DNA of 64,000 bases from Buchananella sp. 14KM1171 (GCF_041380365.1 NZ_CP159981.1:1860001-1924000); one strand, 5' to 3'; positions 38,441 to 47,968 are shown, counted from the first letter of the stretch. Translations and numbers: made by a program. The notes: generated by a model not told the origin, from the letters alone.

Positions 38441-39907
38441 CTAGGCGTCGGCGTCGCGGGCAGCGTCGTCCTGCGGCAGGGAACCATCCAGGAGGCGGGC
38501 CAGCTCGTCGTCCATGGCGGCGCTCTCTTGCGCCTCCATCTCCCGCAACTGCACGAACGTGGAGGGAGAATCCAGGTCGGCGCCGGAGGGAATCAGGTCA
38601 GGGTGGCCCCACAGGGCGTCGCGCTCGGCCACGCCCCGCTCGCGGGCAACGTTGGCCCACAGCTCGGCGGCGTCGCGGGCCCGGCGCGGGCGCAGCTGCA
38701 GCCCCACCAGGGAGGCGAACAGATGCTCGGCCGGACCGCCCACCGCGCGGCGTCGGCGCATGGACTCGCGCAGCGCCACCGCGTGCGGCAGGTGCGGGGC
38801 CACGGCGCTCGCGGTGACCTCCTCCACCCAGCCCTCGATCACGGCCAGCAAGGTCTGCAGCTCCTCCAGGGCGCGCTCCTGCGCGGCGGACTGGCGCGGC
38901 GAGAACATGCCACCGGTCAGCGCCTGCTGCAGCGCGGCCTGGTCTGAGACGTCCACGCCGCGCAGCGCCTCCTCGATCGCCTCGGTGTCCAGGCGGATCT
39001 CGCGGGCGTACTGACCCAGCAGGCTGAGCACGTGGCCCTTGAGCCACGGCACCCCAGCGTAGAGGCGGGCGGTGGCCGCCTCGCGGGTGGCCAGGAACGC
39101 CAGGACCTCGTCCGCCGGCACCTCCAGGGAGTCCATGAAGGCGGACACGTTAGTCGGCACCAGGGCGGCCGTGCCCACGGTCAGCGGCAGGCCGGAGTCT
39201 CCCGCCCCCAGCACCTCCTGGGCCAGCTGGCCCACCGCCTGCCCCATCTGGGTGGCGAACACCAGCCCGGCCATGCGGTGCAGCATCGTGCCAAGGCCCG
39301 GCCCGGAGGTAGGTCCGGTGGCGGCGCCAGTGGGGTCCATCTGCGCCATCAGCGCATCCAGGCCGTCGAAACCGTTGAACCCCGCCAGTCCCTCCAGGCC
39401 GGCATCCGCTCCGCTCAGGTCCACGCCCTGGGCACTGGCCTGCTCCGCCAGGGCCTGGGCCAGCGCGTCGACAGCAGACAACGCCACCGGCTCCATCACC
39501 TCGCGCCACACGGCGATGGTCGACTCCACCCACTGGGCCCGTGCCCACACCTTGCGTTCCATTCCCGCCGGGGCCAGGTCGGTTACTACGTCCAGCCACA
39601 GGTCCGCCACCTGCATGGCCTGGCGGAAGTGGGCGTCCTGCGCAGCCATGACCGCCGGGTCGCCGCCCTGGTGGGCGACGTGCCGGGCGGTGTCCCGCGC
39701 CAGATCCCAGTTGATCCCGGCGGGCTGGGCCAAGAGCCGCTTGGTCTGCTCCATCATGGCGCGCAGCTGTACCTCGTTAAATCCGCCCAGTGCGGCGCCC
39801 ATCTGGGCCGGGTCCAGGCCGGCCTGCCGCATAGCGGCCATCATCTGGTCGGCGTTCTCTTGCCCGAGCAGGTTTCGCAGCACGTCTTCCCAGTTGGCTT
39901 CAGCCAT
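38441..39907 (-). CDS. Zincin_2-family protein (Rv3195-type putative metalloprotease)
   Basis: A 488-residue protein of the actinobacterial family annotated as zinc-dependent metalloprotease or F420-biosynthesis-associated. It has the family segments PAGINWDLARDTARHVA, LHRMAGLVFATQMGQAVGQLAQEVLGAGDSGLP and REAATARLYAGVPWLKGHVLSLLGQYAREI. No HExxH is seen, so peptidase activity is unproven. A strong AAAGGAGG precedes the ATG. It is divergent from ylbL, the same order as Rv3195-Rv3194c. Confidence 0.82.
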   Translation of the reverse strand: MAEANWEDVLRNLLGQENADQMMAAMRQAGLDPAQMGAALGGFNEVQLRAMMEQTKRLLAQPAGINWDLARDTARHVAHQGGDPAVMAAQDAHFRQAMQVADLWLDVVTDLAPAGMERKVWARAQWVESTIAVWREVMEPVALSAVDALAQALAEQASAQGVDLSGADAGLEGLAGFNGFDGLDALMAQMDPTGAATGPTSGPGLGTMLHRMAGLVFATQMGQAVGQLAQEVLGAGDSGLPLTVGTAALVPTNVSAFMDSLEVPADEVLAFLATREAATARLYAGVPWLKGHVLSLLGQYAREIRLDTEAIEEALRGVDVSDQAALQQALTGGMFSPRQSAAQERALEELQTLLAVIEGWVEEVTASAVAPHLPHAVALRESMRRRRAVGGPAEHLFASLVGLQLRPRRARDAAELWANVARERGVAERDALWGHPDLIPSGADLDSPSTFVQLREMEAQESAAMDDELARLLDGSLPQDDAARDADA

Positions 39908-39985
39908 GACGCCTCCTTTGCTTCTAGCGCCTCACAGTAGCGGGCATCCCTGAGAGCTTTCAGGAAGAGGTGAAAGAATGCCCCC

Positions 39986-41404
39986 GTGAATAACCCGTCT
40001 ATGCCTGGAACCGGCCCCCAGGGCGGCCAGGAAAACCAGACCCCGCCGCGCTGGGGGGACCGCCCCGTCGCCATCGGCTTCCAGTCGGGCACCGCGACCC
40101 CGGCCGGCCCCTTCGGTTCCGCCACCGCGACCCCGGCAGGCCCCTTCGGTTCCGCCACCGCGACCCCGGCCGGCCCCTTCGGTTCCGCCACCGCGACCCC
40201 GGCAGGCCCCTTCGGCCCCAACCAGCAGGCCCCCTTCGCCCCCGGCCAGCCCCACCAGGTGCCGGGCGGCAAGCGCAAGCGCGGCAGGGCCGGCAAGCTC
40301 ACCGCGTTCCTGGTGACGGTGGTGGTGCTGGGGGCGGCGGCGCTGGGCGTCTCGGCGCTGCGGGCCCCCTACGTGCTGGAGGGCCCCGGCCCCACCCTGG
40401 ACGTGCTGGGGGAGGCCAACGGTGGCCCGGTGCTGGCCATCGACGGGCTGCCCACCTACGACACGTCCGGCGAGCTGCGCATGACCACCGTCTCCGTGCG
40501 AGGCGGGCCGGGCTACCACGTCACCTACTGGGAAGTGGTGCGCGCCTGGCTGGACCCGGAGTGGGACGTGGTGCGGGAAGAGGAGGTCTACCCGCCGGGC
40601 ACCACGCAGCAGCAGGTGGATCAGCAGGGCGCGGCCCAGATGGTCACCTCGCAGGAGAACGCCATGGCGCGCGCCCTGACCGAGATCGGCCAGCAGGTGC
40701 CGGCCCAGCTGACCACCGTGGGGGTGGGGCAGGGCTCTGACGCGGAGGGCAAGCTGGAGGAGGGTGACGTGCTCACCTTCATCTCCGCCCCCGGCCGCGA
40801 GCGCGTGGCACTGGAGTTCTACGACTCGATCCACTCCTTCTTGTCCGACACCGAGCCGGGCACCGAGGTGACCCTGGAGTACCTGCGCGACGGCAAGCCC
40901 GGTCAGGCAAAGATCGTCACCCGGGCCCCGGTCAACGGGTACACCGGCGGTCCGTTGCTGGGGGCCTCGGGCTCCCGGCTGGGCATCTACCTGAGCGTGG
41001 ACATGGACCTGCCCTTCGACGTGGCGATCTCCGTGGACGGCATCTCCGGCCCGTCGGCCGGGCTCATGTTCACCCTGGCTTTGATCGACAAGCTCACCCC
41101 CGGCGAGCTGACCGGCGGTGCCAACGTGGCCGGCACCGGCACGCTGGGCATGGACGCCACCGTCGGCCCGATTGGGGGCGCGCCCATGAAGATCGCCGGC
41201 GCCAAGCGGGATGGGGCCGAGTACTTCTTGCTCCCGGTGGACAACTGCGCCGACGTGACCGGCCGCTCCCCGGAGGGCATCCAGGTGGTGGCCGTGGCCT
41301 CCCTTTCCGAGGCACGCCAGGCCCTGGAGCAGATCGCCGCCGGCCAGAACGGCCAGTTGCAGACCTGCGAACAGGCCACCGCCCGGCTGGAGAGCCAGCA
41401 GTAG
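39986..41404 (+). CDS. YlbL-type PDZ / Lon-like membrane protease
   Basis: A 472-residue protein from GTG 39986; the ATG just upstream stops after three codons. The cytoplasmic N-terminus contains four ATATPAGPFGS units. A membrane helix lies at about 105-125, then an extracytoplasmic PDZ-like domain (about 225-315) and a Lon S16 domain with the catalytic dyad Ser357 (GISGPSAGLMF) and Lys402 (GAPMKIAGAKRDG). It probably degrades or processes envelope proteins. It is followed by PPA1309-like and UPF0182 genes, a conserved actinobacterial set. Confidence 0.9.
   Translation: MNNPSMPGTGPQGGQENQTPPRWGDRPVAIGFQSGTATPAGPFGSATATPAGPFGSATATPAGPFGSATATPAGPFGPNQQAPFAPGQPHQVPGGKRKRGRAGKLTAFLVTVVVLGAAALGVSALRAPYVLEGPGPTLDVLGEANGGPVLAIDGLPTYDTSGELRMTTVSVRGGPGYHVTYWEVVRAWLDPEWDVVREEEVYPPGTTQQQVDQQGAAQMVTSQENAMARALTEIGQQVPAQLTTVGVGQGSDAEGKLEEGDVLTFISAPGRERVALEFYDSIHSFLSDTEPGTEVTLEYLRDGKPGQAKIVTRAPVNGYTGGPLLGASGSRLGIYLSVDMDLPFDVAISVDGISGPSAGLMFTLALIDKLTPGELTGGANVAGTGTLGMDATVGPIGGAPMKIAGAKRDGAEYFLLPVDNCADVTGRSPEGIQVVAVASLSEARQALEQIAAGQNGQLQTCEQATARLESQQ
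40091..40222 (+). repeat. Four 33-bp tandem repeats in the ylbL-like gene
   Basis: Four 33-bp units beginning ACCGCGACCCCGGC encode ATPAGPFGSAT in the cytoplasmic tail. They are nearly identical in DNA sequence. Confidence 0.9.
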
Positions 41405-41417
41405 GGTGGACGACGCT

Positions 41418-41449
41418 GCCCCCGCGCCCTACTTCTTGGGCGCGGGGGC
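41418..41449. terminator. Hairpin between the ylbL-like and PPA1309-like genes
   Basis: A perfect 12-bp stem (41418-41429 with 41438-41449) with an 8-nt loop lies between convergent genes. Confidence 0.82.
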
Positions 41450-41486
41450 ACGGTCGTCTGCGAGGCCTTCTGCCCGCGCCAGCGGG

Positions 41487-42161
41487 CTACTCGAAGGTGG
41501 CCAGGGCCGCCGCCACCAGGTCTGGGGCCAGGTCGATGCCGCCGGCCACCGCGTCGTCCGAGTCGTGCGCGCGCATCCGCACCGCGCACCACGACTCGCC
41601 CGTGCGCAGCACGCCCACGGCCAGGCGCACGTCCTGGCGGGCCGGGTGGTTCAGCAGGAACTCGTCGCGCGCCGCAGCGTCCGCGGGCGCCTCGTCCTCC
41701 GCCGCCTGCGGCAGCACGATCCGCTCCGCAGTCAGGGCCATTCCCACCACCGCCGGCGGCCACACCAGCTGCGCCAGCAGCACCGACAGGTCCTGACTGG
41801 AGCTGGACAGGTCCTGCGGGATCGAGGTCAGGTGCCCCGGGTCGGCCGCCACGTAGGCGCGCATCTCCACCGCCAGCGACTCATCCAGGTTCGGCTCGTT
41901 CTCCAGGATCGTCGCCGTGGGCACCAGCGCGAACACCGTGATACCCCGGTCCCAGCCCGCAGCCGCCACGTGCTGCTCGATCTCTCGCACCGCCCCCACC
42001 AGGGAGACCTGGGCGGCGCTGGGCTCCGGCGCGGGCGCGAAAGCGGCGCTAGAGGGGGCGGTGGCCGGGGCAGCGTCGTCCCCCAACCCCGGCGCGGCGC
42101 AGGTGGCCCGCCCCGAGGGGGAGGCGGGCGGCGTGGGCAGAGAAGTCTCAGACAAATCCAT
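41487..42161 (-). CDS. PPA1309-family protein
   Basis: A 224-residue protein matching the actinobacterial PPA1309 family, whose role is unknown. A Pro/Ala/Ser-rich first 45 residues precede the domain: LVGAVREIEQHVAAAGWDRGITVFALVPT, then LWPPAVVGMALTAERIVLP-like and GESWCAVRMRAHDSDD. No signal or membrane segment is seen. It lies convergent with the ylbL-like gene and divergent from the UPF0182 gene, as in many actinobacteria. Confidence 0.85.
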   Translation of the reverse strand: MDLSETSLPTPPASPSGRATCAAPGLGDDAAPATAPSSAAFAPAPEPSAAQVSLVGAVREIEQHVAAAGWDRGITVFALVPTATILENEPNLDESLAVEMRAYVAADPGHLTSIPQDLSSSSQDLSVLLAQLVWPPAVVGMALTAERIVLPQAAEDEAPADAAARDEFLLNHPARQDVRLAVGVLRTGESWCAVRMRAHDSDDAVAGGIDLAPDLVAAALATFE

Positions 42162-42246
42162 GGGGGAATCATCTCAGCAAATCCATGGCACGATGGAAGC
42201 GACCCCTCGGCGTGGAACGCGCGCCGTCGCAGGAGATAGGTAACCC

Positions 42247-45200
42247 GTGGTTTTCAGCTTCTACAGCTCGATGTTCGAGGACAAGGAAGGGCAGGACGGC
42301 GCCCCCAAGCGCCCCACCCCGCCCCGCACACCGGCCAAGCCGGGCCCGGCCTTCCGCAAGCCCGGCCCCCTTTCCATCACGCTGCTGATCCTGGCGGTGC
42401 TGGGCGGGCTGATCCGGTTGGCGTCGCTCTACTGGACCGAGGTGCTCTGGTTCCAGCAGCTCGGCTACACCCGCGTCCTGCTCACCAAGTGGCTCACCAC
42501 CTTCGGGGTGGCGGCGGTAGGCACGCTCATCATCGCCGCCATCGTGTTCGCCGCCCTGTTCGTGGCCTGGCGCACCCGCCCCCAGCGCACCGAGCTGGCC
42601 AAGAGCTACGTGGCCCTGGCCCCCTACGCCCGAGCATTTGAACGCTTCCGCAAGATCGCCTTCGTGGTCATCCCCGTGGCGGTGGGCCTGTTCCTCTCCG
42701 GGCAGCTGGCCCAGAACTGGACCGTCATCGTGGCCGCCTTCAACCAGGTGCCCTTCGGGGTGAGCGACCCGCAGTTCGGGCTGGACGTGTCCTTCTTCGT
42801 TTTCACCCTCCCGCTGCTGCGCCTGCTGGCCAGCGTGGCCCTGGCCGCCTTCATCGCGGCCCTGCTGGCCAACTTCGCCATCCACTACCTCTACGGCGCC
42901 ACCCACCTGCGCAAGGGCTGGGGCACCACCGCTATGTGGGTGCAGACCTCCGCCATCGCCGCCCTGATCTCCCTGCTGATCGGCGCCCAGTACTGGCTCA
43001 GCCGCTACGCCCTCCTGGTGGGAGAGAACGCCAAGTTCGACGGCGCCTCCTACACCGACATCAACGCCGTGCTACCCGCCCGGGGCATCCTGGCCGGCAT
43101 CGCAGTGGTGGTGGCCCTGCTGTTCGTCGCCTCCGTGTTCGTGCGCTCCTGGAAACTGCCGATCGTCGGCATCGCCGTCATGGTGGCCTCCGGCCTGGTG
43201 ATCGGCGTGGCCTACCCGGCCCTCATCCAGCGCTTCTCCGTTGACCCCAACGCGCAGGAGGCCGAGTCCCCCTACATCCAGCGCAACATCGACGCCACCC
43301 TGGCCGCCCACGGCCTGCAGGGCGTAGAGACCACCACCTACCGGGCCGTCACCGAGGCCTCCAGCGGCCAGCTGCGCCACGACAGCGAATCCACCGCCTC
43401 CGTGCGCCTGCTGGACCCCAACATCATTTCCCCCACCTTCCGGCAGCTGCAGCAAAACCGCCAGTACTACGGCTTCTCCCGCGCCCTGAACGTGGACCGC
43501 TACGTGGTGGACGGGCAGCGCCGCGACACGGTTATCGCCGTGCGCGAGCTCAACCAGGACGGCCTGGGTGCCGAGCAGCGCACCTGGGTCAACGACCACA
43601 CCGTCTACACCCACGGCTTTGGCGTGGTGGCCGCATACGGCAACGCCACCGGCGCCGACGGCCGGCCCGCCTTCTGGGAGCAGGGCATCCCCTCCCAGGG
43701 CGACATGGGCGAATACGAGCCGCGCGTCTACTTCGGCAAGAACTCCCCGCACTACTCCATCGTGGGTGGCCCCGAGGGCAGCGAGCCGCAGGAGCTGGAC
43801 TACCCGGACGACGCCGCCTCCACGGGCCAGGTCAACACCACCTTCAAGGGCAACGGCGGCCCCAGCGTCGGCAACGTCTTCAACCAGCTGCTCTACGCCA
43901 TCCGCTTCGGGTCCATGGAGATCCTGTTCTCAGACCAGGTCAACTCCCACTCCCAGATCCTCTACGACCGTGACCCGCACGTGCGCGTAGCCAAGGTGGC
44001 CCCCTGGCTCACCCTGGACGAGGAGGCCTACCCGGCAGTGGTGGACCGCGACGGCAACCCCGCCACCCCCAAGGAACTGGTGTGGATCGTGGACGCCTAC
44101 ACCACCACCGACGCCTACCCCTACGCCGCCCGCGTCACCATGCCGGGCACCCCGGCCGGCTTCACGGGCACGCCGACGGTCAACTACGTGCGCAACTCCG
44201 TCAAGGCCGTGGTCAACGCCTACGACGGTTCCGTCACTCTCTACCAGTGGGACGAGGACGACGCCATCGTGAACACCTGGGGCAACGTGTTCCCCGGCGT
44301 GCTCACCCCCAAGAGCGAGATCAGCGCCGACCTGATGGCCCACCTGCGCTACCCCGAGGACCTGTTCCAGGTGCAGCGCGAACTGCTGGGCCGCTACCAC
44401 GTCACCGACGCCCGCTCCTTCTACTCCGGTGGTGACTTCTGGAAGCAGCCGGCCGACCCGTCCAACCCGGACTCCGGCGTGCCGCAGGACCCCTACTACC
44501 TGACCATGCAGATGCCCGGCCAGGAGGGCGCGGAGTTCTCCCTCACCTCCGTGTTCATCCCCGGCGGTAACGACACCCGCAACGTGCTGACCGGCTTCGT
44601 GGCCGTGGACAGTGAGACCGGCAACCAGGCCGGCAAGGTGCGCGAGGGCTACGGCAAGCTGCGCGTGCTGGAGCTGCCGCGCGACCTGACCGTGCCCGGC
44701 CCGGGCCAGGTGAAGAACATCTTCGACTCCACCGCCCGGGTCTCCACCGAGCTGAACCTGCTGGCCCAGAACTCCTCCCAGGTGGTGCGCGGCAACCTGC
44801 TCACCCTGCCCGTGGGCGGCGGCCTGCTCTACGTCCAGCCCATCTACGTGCAGTCCGCCCAGGGCACCCAGTACCCGCTGCTGCGCTCCGTGCTGGTCGC
44901 CTTCGGTGAGAAGGTGGGCTTCGCCCCCACGCTCGGCGAGGCCCTGGACCAGGTGTTCGGCGGCGACTCCGGCGCCAAGACCGGCGCGGACGAGGTGCCC
45001 TCTGAGGCCCTGGAGCCCACCGAGCCGCTGGAGCCCGGCCAGCCCGGCCAGGAGCCGTCCGCCCAGGCCTCCGGGGCCCCGTTCGAGACGGGCAGCTCCA
45101 GCGCCCCGGCCGCCCCGGCAGAGCCCGGTAGCACCATCGCCCCGCCGGACCCGGCCAACCCCGCCGTACCGGGCGGTACGGGCGGCACCGTGACCGGTGA

Positions 45201-45363
45201 CCCGAAGGCCGCGCTGGCCGACGCCCTGGCCCGCGCCAACGCCGCTATGCAGGCCGCCGACTCCGCCATGCGCGCCGGCGACTGGGCCGCCTACGGCAAG
45301 GCCCAGGAGGACCTGGACCGCGCCATCAAGGACGCCATCGCGGCCGAGGCCGCGCTGCGCTGA
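42247..45363 (+). CDS. UPF0182 family large membrane protein
   Basis: A 1038-residue protein from GTG 42247, preceded by AGGAG. Seven hydrophobic helices lie in residues 40-330. A large extracytoplasmic domain (about 340-900) follows, with the family segments IQRNIDATLAAHGL and LYDRDPHVRVAKVAPWL. The C-terminal part is Glu/Pro/Ala-rich and ends in a short helical segment (ALADALARANAAMQAADSAM). The family (Rv3193c type) is conserved in actinobacteria and its function is unknown. Confidence 0.93.
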   Translation: MVFSFYSSMFEDKEGQDGAPKRPTPPRTPAKPGPAFRKPGPLSITLLILAVLGGLIRLASLYWTEVLWFQQLGYTRVLLTKWLTTFGVAAVGTLIIAAIVFAALFVAWRTRPQRTELAKSYVALAPYARAFERFRKIAFVVIPVAVGLFLSGQLAQNWTVIVAAFNQVPFGVSDPQFGLDVSFFVFTLPLLRLLASVALAAFIAALLANFAIHYLYGATHLRKGWGTTAMWVQTSAIAALISLLIGAQYWLSRYALLVGENAKFDGASYTDINAVLPARGILAGIAVVVALLFVASVFVRSWKLPIVGIAVMVASGLVIGVAYPALIQRFSVDPNAQEAESPYIQRNIDATLAAHGLQGVETTTYRAVTEASSGQLRHDSESTASVRLLDPNIISPTFRQLQQNRQYYGFSRALNVDRYVVDGQRRDTVIAVRELNQDGLGAEQRTWVNDHTVYTHGFGVVAAYGNATGADGRPAFWEQGIPSQGDMGEYEPRVYFGKNSPHYSIVGGPEGSEPQELDYPDDAASTGQVNTTFKGNGGPSVGNVFNQLLYAIRFGSMEILFSDQVNSHSQILYDRDPHVRVAKVAPWLTLDEEAYPAVVDRDGNPATPKELVWIVDAYTTTDAYPYAARVTMPGTPAGFTGTPTVNYVRNSVKAVVNAYDGSVTLYQWDEDDAIVNTWGNVFPGVLTPKSEISADLMAHLRYPEDLFQVQRELLGRYHVTDARSFYSGGDFWKQPADPSNPDSGVPQDPYYLTMQMPGQEGAEFSLTSVFIPGGNDTRNVLTGFVAVDSETGNQAGKVREGYGKLRVLELPRDLTVPGPGQVKNIFDSTARVSTELNLLAQNSSQVVRGNLLTLPVGGGLLYVQPIYVQSAQGTQYPLLRSVLVAFGEKVGFAPTLGEALDQVFGGDSGAKTGADEVPSEALEPTEPLEPGQPGQEPSAQASGAPFETGSSSAPAAPAEPGSTIAPPDPANPAVPGGTGGTVTGDPKAALADALARANAAMQAADSAMRAGDWAAYGKAQEDLDRAIKDAIAAEAALR

Positions 45364-45383
45364 ACGCGCGCTAGGCACCCGAC

Positions 45384-45426
45384 GGGGTGGCCGGGACGGT
45401 CCGATCAGACCGCTCCCGGCCACCCC
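45384..45426 (+). terminator. Intrinsic terminator after the UPF0182 gene
   Basis: A 13-bp outer stem (45384-45396 with 45414-45426) extends inward with one mismatch. It starts about 20 nt after the stop codon. Confidence 0.85.
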
Positions 45427-45446
45427 GCCCTCGTTTTGGCCCGGCG

Positions 45447-45502
45447 GGCGGTTCGCGCGCTCTGGCAGGCGGTTCGCGCGCCCCGGCGGATGGTTCGCGC
45501 GC
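45447..45502. promoter_or_regulatory. Three 21-bp-phased GGTTCGCGCGC sites before the MFS gene
   Basis: GG(C)GGTTCGCGCGC occurs at 45447 and 45468, and a variant with the same GGTTCGCGCGC at 45489, each 21 bp apart, ending about 30 nt before the MFS start. Equal 21-bp spacing puts the sites on one DNA face, which fits an operator cluster. Confidence 0.5.
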
Positions 45503-45533
45503 GCTCGACGCCGCCAGGCGATAGAGTGCCCAG

Positions 45534-47042
45534 GTGCCTAGCCCCGCAAAGCCCTCCCGTCCCTCGCAGCCAGCTCAGGCCCCGCTCCCGGCAGGGCAGG
45601 GACCGGGCCGGGTGAAGGGGGAGGCGGGCGGAGCGTCGTCCCCGGGACTGCCGGGTGGCGCGCCGGCAGGAGGGGCGCAGGCAAACAGTGCGCCGGTACG
45701 CAGGCGCCGAAAGGCCGCGCGACTGCCTGGGGTGACCGCCAATCCGACGGTGCGCGCGCTGCTGGCCGTCGTGCTGTTCACGTACACGGCGCAAAACATG
45801 CTGAACGTGTCGGTGGCGCCGCTGGCCCGCGAGCTGCGCCTGCCCGAATGGAGCATCGGCGCGGCCGTCTCCCTGGCGGCGCTCACTGTGGCGCTGCTCT
45901 CCCAGTTCTGGGGGCGGCGCTCGGTGGCGTGGGGAGCGCGCCGGGTGATCCTGCTGGCCCTGTCCTGCGCGCTGTTGGCCGGGGCGCTGTTCTCCGCTGC
46001 GGTGTGGGCGCGCACCGTGGGCCTGCTGGGGGCCGCCCTGACTGCCGGGGCGATCATCGCGGCGCGCGGACCGTTCTTCGGTGCCGCCGTGGCCGCCATC
46101 CCGCCCACCGGCCAGGCCCTCATCTCCGCCCTGACCGACACCCCGGCCGCCCGCGTGCGGGGCATGGCCGCGTTCTCCGGGGCGGTCAACGCCTCGATCA
46201 TGGTGGGCTCCGGGGTCTCTGCGCTGCTGGCCATGTGGTGGATAGAGCTGCCCGCCCACGCCACCCCCTGGTTCGTGGCCATCGCCCTTGCCATTGCCTG
46301 GTTCTTCCTGCCCGTGGACGACGCTGCCTCCCGCCGCCCCGCTCCCGCCGGCCACCGGCGGGCCGGCCGGGAAGACGCGGCCGGTCGGGAAGACGCGGCC
46401 GGTCGGGAAGACGCGGCTGGCGGCGAGGGGCCGGGCGAGCGCAAGCTGCCGCCGCGCGTGGCCTGGAACGACCCGCGCGTGCTGCCCTGGATGCTCGGCG
46501 CGTTCGGCAGCTTCTTCGCGGTCGGCGTCACCCAGATCCTGGCCGGCTTCGTGGTGCAAGACCGCCTGCAGGTCACCACCCAGCACGCCGTGCAGCTCAC
46601 CGGCATGATGCTGCTGGCCCACGCCGCCGGAGCCATGACCATGCAGCTGCTGGTGGTCCCGCGCTTGAACTGGACGCCAGGGCAGCTACTCAAGCGCGGC
46701 GCCACCGTGGGGCTGGCCGCCCTGGTGGTGCTCACCCTGGCCGGGCAGCTCTGGCTGTTGGTGGCCGCGATGCTGGCCTCCGGGGTGGCTGGCGGGCTGG
46801 TGGGCCCGGGCTTCAGCGCCGGCGGATCGCTGGCGGTGAGCGCCGAGGAGCAGGGCGGCGTGGCCGGCGTCCTCAACGCCACCGGTGCGGTCACCTGGAT
46901 ATTCGCGCCGCTCAGCGCCACGGCCCTGTACGGCTGGCGGCCACTGGCGCCCTTCCTGCTGGCGCTCGCGGTGCTGAGTGTCAGCGTCAGCGTGGCCTGG
47001 CTGCACCCGCGCCTGCGCGGGGTCCGGCGCGAGGCCCACTAG
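45534..47042 (+). CDS. Major facilitator superfamily transporter
   Basis: A 502-residue protein from GTG 45534. A basic, Pro-rich tail of about 70 residues precedes 12 predicted helices split by a central loop around 260-300. The loop contains three GREDAA(A/G) units from an 18-bp DNA repeat and a copy of the dispersed GTGGACGACG word. Motif A-like SQFWGRRSVAWGARR follows helix 2. The substrate is not evident; a drug or metabolite exporter is plausible. The length is normal for the family. Confidence 0.87.
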   Translation: MPSPAKPSRPSQPAQAPLPAGQGPGRVKGEAGGASSPGLPGGAPAGGAQANSAPVRRRRKAARLPGVTANPTVRALLAVVLFTYTAQNMLNVSVAPLARELRLPEWSIGAAVSLAALTVALLSQFWGRRSVAWGARRVILLALSCALLAGALFSAAVWARTVGLLGAALTAGAIIAARGPFFGAAVAAIPPTGQALISALTDTPAARVRGMAAFSGAVNASIMVGSGVSALLAMWWIELPAHATPWFVAIALAIAWFFLPVDDAASRRPAPAGHRRAGREDAAGREDAAGREDAAGGEGPGERKLPPRVAWNDPRVLPWMLGAFGSFFAVGVTQILAGFVVQDRLQVTTQHAVQLTGMMLLAHAAGAMTMQLLVVPRLNWTPGQLLKRGATVGLAALVVLTLAGQLWLLVAAMLASGVAGGLVGPGFSAGGSLAVSAEEQGGVAGVLNATGAVTWIFAPLSATALYGWRPLAPFLLALAVLSVSVSVAWLHPRLRGVRREAH

Positions 47043-47195
47043 TTCCGCTGCGATGCCAAGATTGGCCCTTTCAGCGACTCTGGGGCCTTGGTCGGGCCCG
47101 CCAGGGTGGCGTTGAGCGGGCCGGAGGCGCGCGCCACAACCAGCTGGGGACGGTACGGGGGATAGCGGCGGGAGCGCCGCAACCGGCCAGGGGTC

Positions 47196-47372
47196 TTGCG
47201 CAAGCGGTTGAGCCTTTGTTGCAGCTCTTAAGCCTTTGCTGCTCCTCTTGCGCCGTTGTGCGACCTATTGAGGCGTTAATCGTCCCCGTAGCGCCACAAG
47301 AGGTGCAACAAAGCCACGACCGCTACAACAAAGGCGAAACAGGAACCACAAAGGCTCAACCGGTTGCGCAAC
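47196..47372. repeat. 20-nt-phased inverted repeat array, family C copy 2
   Basis: Forward units start at 47208, 47228, 47248 and 47268 (the first is TTGAGCCTTTGTTGCAGCTC). Inverse units start at 47300, 47320 and 47340. All steps are 20 nt. The centre (GACCTATTGAGGCGTTAATC, then GTAGCGCCACAAGAG) matches the copy at 21205-21379. Outer arms TTGCGCAA and GGTTGCGCAA close it. The gap 47043-47537 has no gene. Confidence 0.9.
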
Positions 47373-47537
47373 AAACATCGGCCCAGCCCCCACGCCCGCC
47401 GTGGCTCGGTGGGCGAGGGGCCGGGCCACGGTGGCGAGGGGCCGGGCCACGGTGGGCGTGGGGCCGGGCACGTGCGCCATCTCACCGCCGCTCGGTTTGA
47501 GGTCTGAAAGCGGGCGCGCTAAGCTATTACATGCCGA

Positions 47538-47611
47538 CGCGGGGTGGAGCAGCTCGGTAGCTCGCCGGGCTCATAACCCGGAGGTCGCAGGTTCAAATCC
47601 TGTCCCCGCTA
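47538..47611 (+). tRNA. Initiator tRNA-fMet (CAT)
   Basis: A 74-nt cloverleaf. The anticodon CAT lies in CCGGGCTCATAACCCGG, and the anticodon stem has the three consecutive G-C pairs that mark initiator tRNA. The T arm is CGCAGGTTCAAATCCTG. Position 1 C faces U at 72, a mismatch, as in other actinobacterial initiators. The CCA end is not encoded. Confidence 0.96.
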
Positions 47612-47619
47612 CTAAACGA

Positions 47620-47652
47620 AAAGGGCGGAATCTCAGCGAGATTCCGCCCTTT
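47620..47652 (+). terminator. Intrinsic terminator after tRNA-fMet
   Basis: A perfect 14-bp stem (47620-47633 with 47639-47652) with a 5-nt loop lies 8 nt past the tRNA. Confidence 0.9.
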
Positions 47653-47792
47653 CGCTTTGCCCACCGTCCCGGGGCAGACGCTAGAACGTCAGCCCGAAGA
47701 CCGGCACCCCGATGGTGAGCATGGCCAGCGTGATCAGGACGATGCCGGCCAGGTTCAGCCAGATGCCGGTGCGGACCATGTCTCGGGCTATA

Positions 47793-47965
47793 GGACAAAA
47801 TGTGTTGCTTTGGGGCTTGGTTTTCGTTGTGTTTGTTGGGCAAAGTGGGGTTTGAAGTTGGGGTGGGTCAACTTCAAGGTCGGACAGAATGTGTTGCTCT
47901 CGGGCCTGGTTTTCGTTGTGTTTGCAACGGATTGGCGGTGTTGAAGTTGGCGGGGGCAGTTTTGA
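47793..47965 (+). repeat. Duplicated left end of the IS
   Basis: The segment starting GGACAAAATGTGTTGC at 47793 recurs as GGACAGAATGTGTTGC at 47882, an offset of 89 nt. Both continue through TGGTTTTCGTTGTGTTTG and TTGAAGTTGG. The element thus has two left-end copies before the transposase gene. Confidence 0.88.
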
Positions 47966-47968
47966 GGG

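Noticed and set aside
37862-38487. Several short frames across the 67-bp repeats
   Set aside because: They repeat the same peptide in each unit, lack ribosome sites, and change frame between units.
42166-42906. Minus-strand frame opposite the UPF0182 gene
   Set aside because: Its composition is Gly/Gln/Glu/His-rich as expected for antisense of a high-GC gene, with no motif.
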